Below are positions 61,745-64,000 of a stretch of DNA of 64,000 bases, in pieces. This stretch comes from Micrasema longulum. Lineage: Eukaryota; Arthropoda; Insecta; Trichoptera; Brachycentridae. The notes below the pieces were generated by a model. The model saw only the letters and a list, made by a program, of their open reading frames with translations. It had not been told where the DNA came from and made no database searches. Position 1 is the first letter of the stretch. Each line of letters opens with the position of its first letter. A program made the translations under genes and the position numbers. The DNA is taken from assembly GCA_022494885.1 (NCBI GenBank), contig JAGVSM010004551.1, forward strand, positions 124,001 through 188,000, read 5' to 3'.

Positions 61745-62284
61745 GATAGAAAATATATTCAGGAACATTTTTGCATACCCACTTAATTTTAAAAAATCCA
61801 TTTTAAACATGTGCCATTTTATCGCTTAAAAGCGCTAAGCACAATGGGGATTTAGAGTAGATACATTCATGATGTTATCGATTTAATTATGTCTATCTTT
61901 ATAATAACACGCCTGTGCCCACGGCCAATATAATTATAATTATAATTTATGTTTAAAATTTAAATCCAAAGATACAACTTAAACAATCTTTGTGACAACA
62001 AATTTATGCAAGGAAAAATACTTACCTTTGGCATATTTTAAATTTTTAAACATAATAAATACAAAATACAAAATTATTGCACTGTGAACACTTTAAAGGT
62101 TGAAAATTGCAACCACAATCATACGGATTAAACGGTTTTAACAACATCAACAACATAACTTCTACGAAGAAGTAAATAGTTTATTATAATTGTAGCTAAA
62201 CAACGAAATAATTTTTTAAAAATTAAGTAAACCCAAATATTTAAAACCATCAACGAATGGCGTTTCAATATACTTGTGAAACGA
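61745..62284. other. No gene recognised
   Basis: A/T-rich. CACGCCTGTGCCCACGGCC near 61908 may be a LINE tail block. Confidence 0.35.
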
Positions 62285-62950
62285 TAAAAATAATAGAAAT
62301 GCTACTAGTGTGTGAATGTTCTCGCCCAAATGGATAAAGGTTTTTGCTTTTTTACTTTACAATAATCAACAAATTGAATTTTTTTATATATATATTTTTT
62401 TTAATTTGCGAGTTGCTTTATTATTTACCTTGCTTATAATAAACAAGGTTTATACTTCAAAAGTGGATTTTTCTGCTATTAAATTTCTTTAAATTGAACT
62501 AAACTGTTGAGATCAGGAGGAATATACTCATGTGGGCCAATCAGGAACTTCTCAGCATTTGCTCATGTGGAGAGGAAACTACTTAAAACTCTTCATTAGA
62601 AGCCGGCCTGTTGGCAGTAGTCAACAGGCCTTCCGTTCCACAAGAGGAGTGTTCCACATTTTCCCCACTTTTGTTTTTTTTACCAATTGCCTGCTCTATA
62701 TTGACCATGTATGATACTAACTCTCGTGTGAGTTCTTTATTACATATCGCCGATGGGATGTCGCATAGACCCAAGCTTTTGCATCGCGCCTCCAGCTGTT
62801 GTCTTTGAAAGCTGAAAAAGGGGCAATGCATCAACAGATTCATATGTTTAAACATCGACAAAATGGTAAATATACCACAATTGTGCAAAGTGACTGATCA
62901 TAAGTTCTGTAAATAACAAAAAATACTAGACTTGTCTTTTCATATTCTAA
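62285..62950 (+). mobile_element. MITE-1 copy interrupted by a retrosequence
   Basis: GATAAAGGTTTTTGCTTTTT and ATAATCAACAAATTGAA (62330-62378) resume after the insertion at 62830 with ATCAACAGATTCATATG, CAAAATGGTAAATATACCAC and AAGTTCTGTAAATAAC. The order is that of the MITE-1 core. The copy is diverged. Confidence 0.6.
62379..62829 (-). pseudogene. Poly(A)-tailed retrosequence, copy 2 (longer)
   Basis: The minus-strand frame 'FQRQQLEARCKSLGLCDIPS', 'ICNKELTRELVSYMVNIEQA' and 'GTEGLLTTANRPASNEEF' stops at the same place as copy 1 at 29085-29418. The untranslated region ends in an AT/A-rich tail (62379-62402). ATCAACAAATTGAA on the left and ATCAACAGATT on the right form a target-site duplication. 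A 3-base indel relative to copy 1 keeps the frame. The source protein is not recognised. Confidence 0.65.
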
Positions 62951-63232
62951 ATGAAACCTTTTGACGCTGGGATTGATGGTCATAAAACATAATATAATAA
63001 TACTTTTGATGTTTGTTTTACGACCAGCCCAATTTTTCGCTTTGTGTGATAAAAAAGAAAAGTCGTAAAAAATATTAATCAAGCCATTCAAACTTGAAAT
63101 ATTTTTAGAATCTATTCGTTCCACCTAGAAAACACAAAATCATTTCCTTAAAAATATGCCGGACGTTATCACTACTAGATGGGATAAAGTAAATTGAACC
63201 ATTTATTTTTAAATATTTATTTTTAGTCGTGT
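62951..63232. other. No gene recognised
   Basis: A/T-rich; the minus frames here are not recognisable. Confidence 0.35.
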
Positions 63233-63586
63233 TGTTACCACCTTTATGTAGACACCTAGTTGGTGGCCTAATTTTGTGATGTACAAAGTTATGTGGGTGC
63301 ACAGAATGAGAGCAAGTAAAACAGGGTACTTACGTTTTACACAAAGATTTATTCACGAAACTAAACTACTGAAGCTAACACATTGAAAGAAGGATTCTAA
63401 TAACTATATTAGGCAAAATAAAATGAAGTTGGTAAATCTAAATTGGCGGTAATTTTGTGCCTCGAAGACGCGTGCGGTGAGGTCGGAATCCGGTAGTTTT
63501 CTCCTGGTGGGTTTGGCCCGTTCGTACGCTCTACGTCGGCGTTCGGCAATGTTCGGCTCGTGCCGTCGTTGTCGACCCGCCACACA
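63233..63586 (-). mobile_element. Ty3/gypsy 3' LTR
   Basis: On the minus strand the purine tract GGAAGGGGGC is directly followed by TGTGTGGCGGGTCGACAACG, the LTR start at 63586, 30 bases after the pol stop. A GAATAAATCTTTGTG polyadenylation region lies near 63345. The end is placed at GGTGGTAACA (63233) on the TG...CA rule; this inner boundary is uncertain without the second LTR. Confidence 0.65.
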
Positions 63587-63615
63587 GCCCCCTTCCAAGT
63601 TTTGAAATCTGTTTT

Positions 63616-64000
63616 TCAAAACTGACGCTGTATCACCCTCCTGCCGCTACGCGTTGTGTATGCCGGTTGTTCTGTTGGTGTTTCCGTTTCTGCTGGACTG
63701 GCTCGTTCTTCCGCTGTCTGGAACGCCGGCTTGCACCTGTCCAGCGAAACCTTTTTATGTTCGCCATCCACGTCCAGTGTTACCGTCTTTTCCGCCCTGG
63801 TGATGACCTTGTAGGGCCCCTTGTAGTTCGGCATCAGGGGTTTGTACACTCTGTCGTCCCTCAGAAACAAGTGTGTGGCTCTCTTTAGTTCCGGGTGGAT
63901 GAAAACGTTACCTTTATTGTGGTGCTCGACTGGCCTTGGTTTGACGTTTTGCATGAAATTTACCAGTTGCCTAGTGTAGGAGTCCGGGTCAATGTAGTCG
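63616..64000 (-). CDS. Ty3/gypsy pol C-terminus (integrase end), runs off window
   Basis: The frame is open from the right edge to a stop at 63616. It reads 'DYIDPDSYTRQLVNFMQNVK' and 'VFIHPELKRATHLFLRDDRV' and 'YKGPYKVITRAEKTVTLDVD' with 'KKVSLDRCKPAF'. This is the C-terminal GPY/F-type module of gypsy integrase (P-x-Y-x-G-P-Y-x-V) followed by a hydrophilic tail ('TTRSGRRVIQRQF'). It acts in integration of the element's DNA. The upstream integrase core, RNase H and reverse transcriptase lie beyond the window. Codon use is GC-richer than the surroundings, which fits a recent arrival. No stop or shift interrupts the visible part. Confidence 0.9.
   Translation of the reverse strand, partial: DYIDPDSYTRQLVNFMQNVKPRPVEHHNKGNVFIHPELKRATHLFLRDDRVYKPLMPNYKGPYKVITRAEKTVTLDVDGEHKKVSLDRCKPAFQTAEERASPAETETPTEQPAYTTRSGRRVIQRQF

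Noticed and set aside
63667..63888. 73-codon plus-strand frame
   Set aside because: Antisense shadow of the gypsy pol frame.

Overview
The window is a stretch of strongly AT-rich, gene-poor eukaryotic nuclear DNA. It shows no bacterial operons, Shine-Dalgarno sites, rRNA, true tRNA genes or CRISPR arrays. Nearly everything recognisable is mobile-element debris: LINE (non-LTR) reverse transcriptase fragments of several clades, Penelope-like elements (PLEs) with hammerhead-like termini, tRNA-headed SINEs, foldback/MITE families, an internally deleted mariner, and LTR retrotransposon ends. The mixture (jockey/CR1-like LINE tails ending in TAAA repeats, RTE-like elements, mariner, Ty3/gypsy) points to an arthropod, most likely an insect. 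I cannot name the species.

Layout. 0.3-14 kb: LINE 3' ends (325-900, 3165-3281, 5335-5760, 6548-6680, 7085-7826), an inverted PLE hammerhead dimer (4105-4388), a diverged repeat pair (1853/9054), a CpG-rich promoter-like patch (10320-10565) and an L2/CR1-like RT piece (11836-12663). 14-31 kb: SINEs, many copies of one modular foldback family (MITE-1), RTE-like copies (17961-19034; 28728-30420, the latter split by a retrocopy and a solo LTR), a 111-bp-arm palindrome (21438-21666), and LTR/primer-site remnants. 31-47 kb: a PLE GIY-YIG endonuclease remnant (31440-32075), a perfect 71-bp inverted repeat carrying hammerhead-like sequence (34909-35408), the longest open frame in the window (LINE RT, 37154-39319), and further RT fragments. 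47-64 kb: a second MITE family, a probable THAP zinc-finger first exon (48584-48660), a possible cellular exon split by a TA-flanked MITE (53263-53899), an 884-bp mariner remnant (55234-56117), an unidentified group of open frames (59768-60794), and the 3' end of a Ty3/gypsy element running off the right edge (63233-64000).

No complete host gene was found. The two strongest hints of host coding sequence are the THAP exon and the exon ending in a consensus splice donor at 53262. Element insertions are repeatedly nested, so relative ages can be read directly. Coordinates of decayed elements are approximate; the labels MITE-1/2/3 and SINE-A/B/C/D are local to this report.
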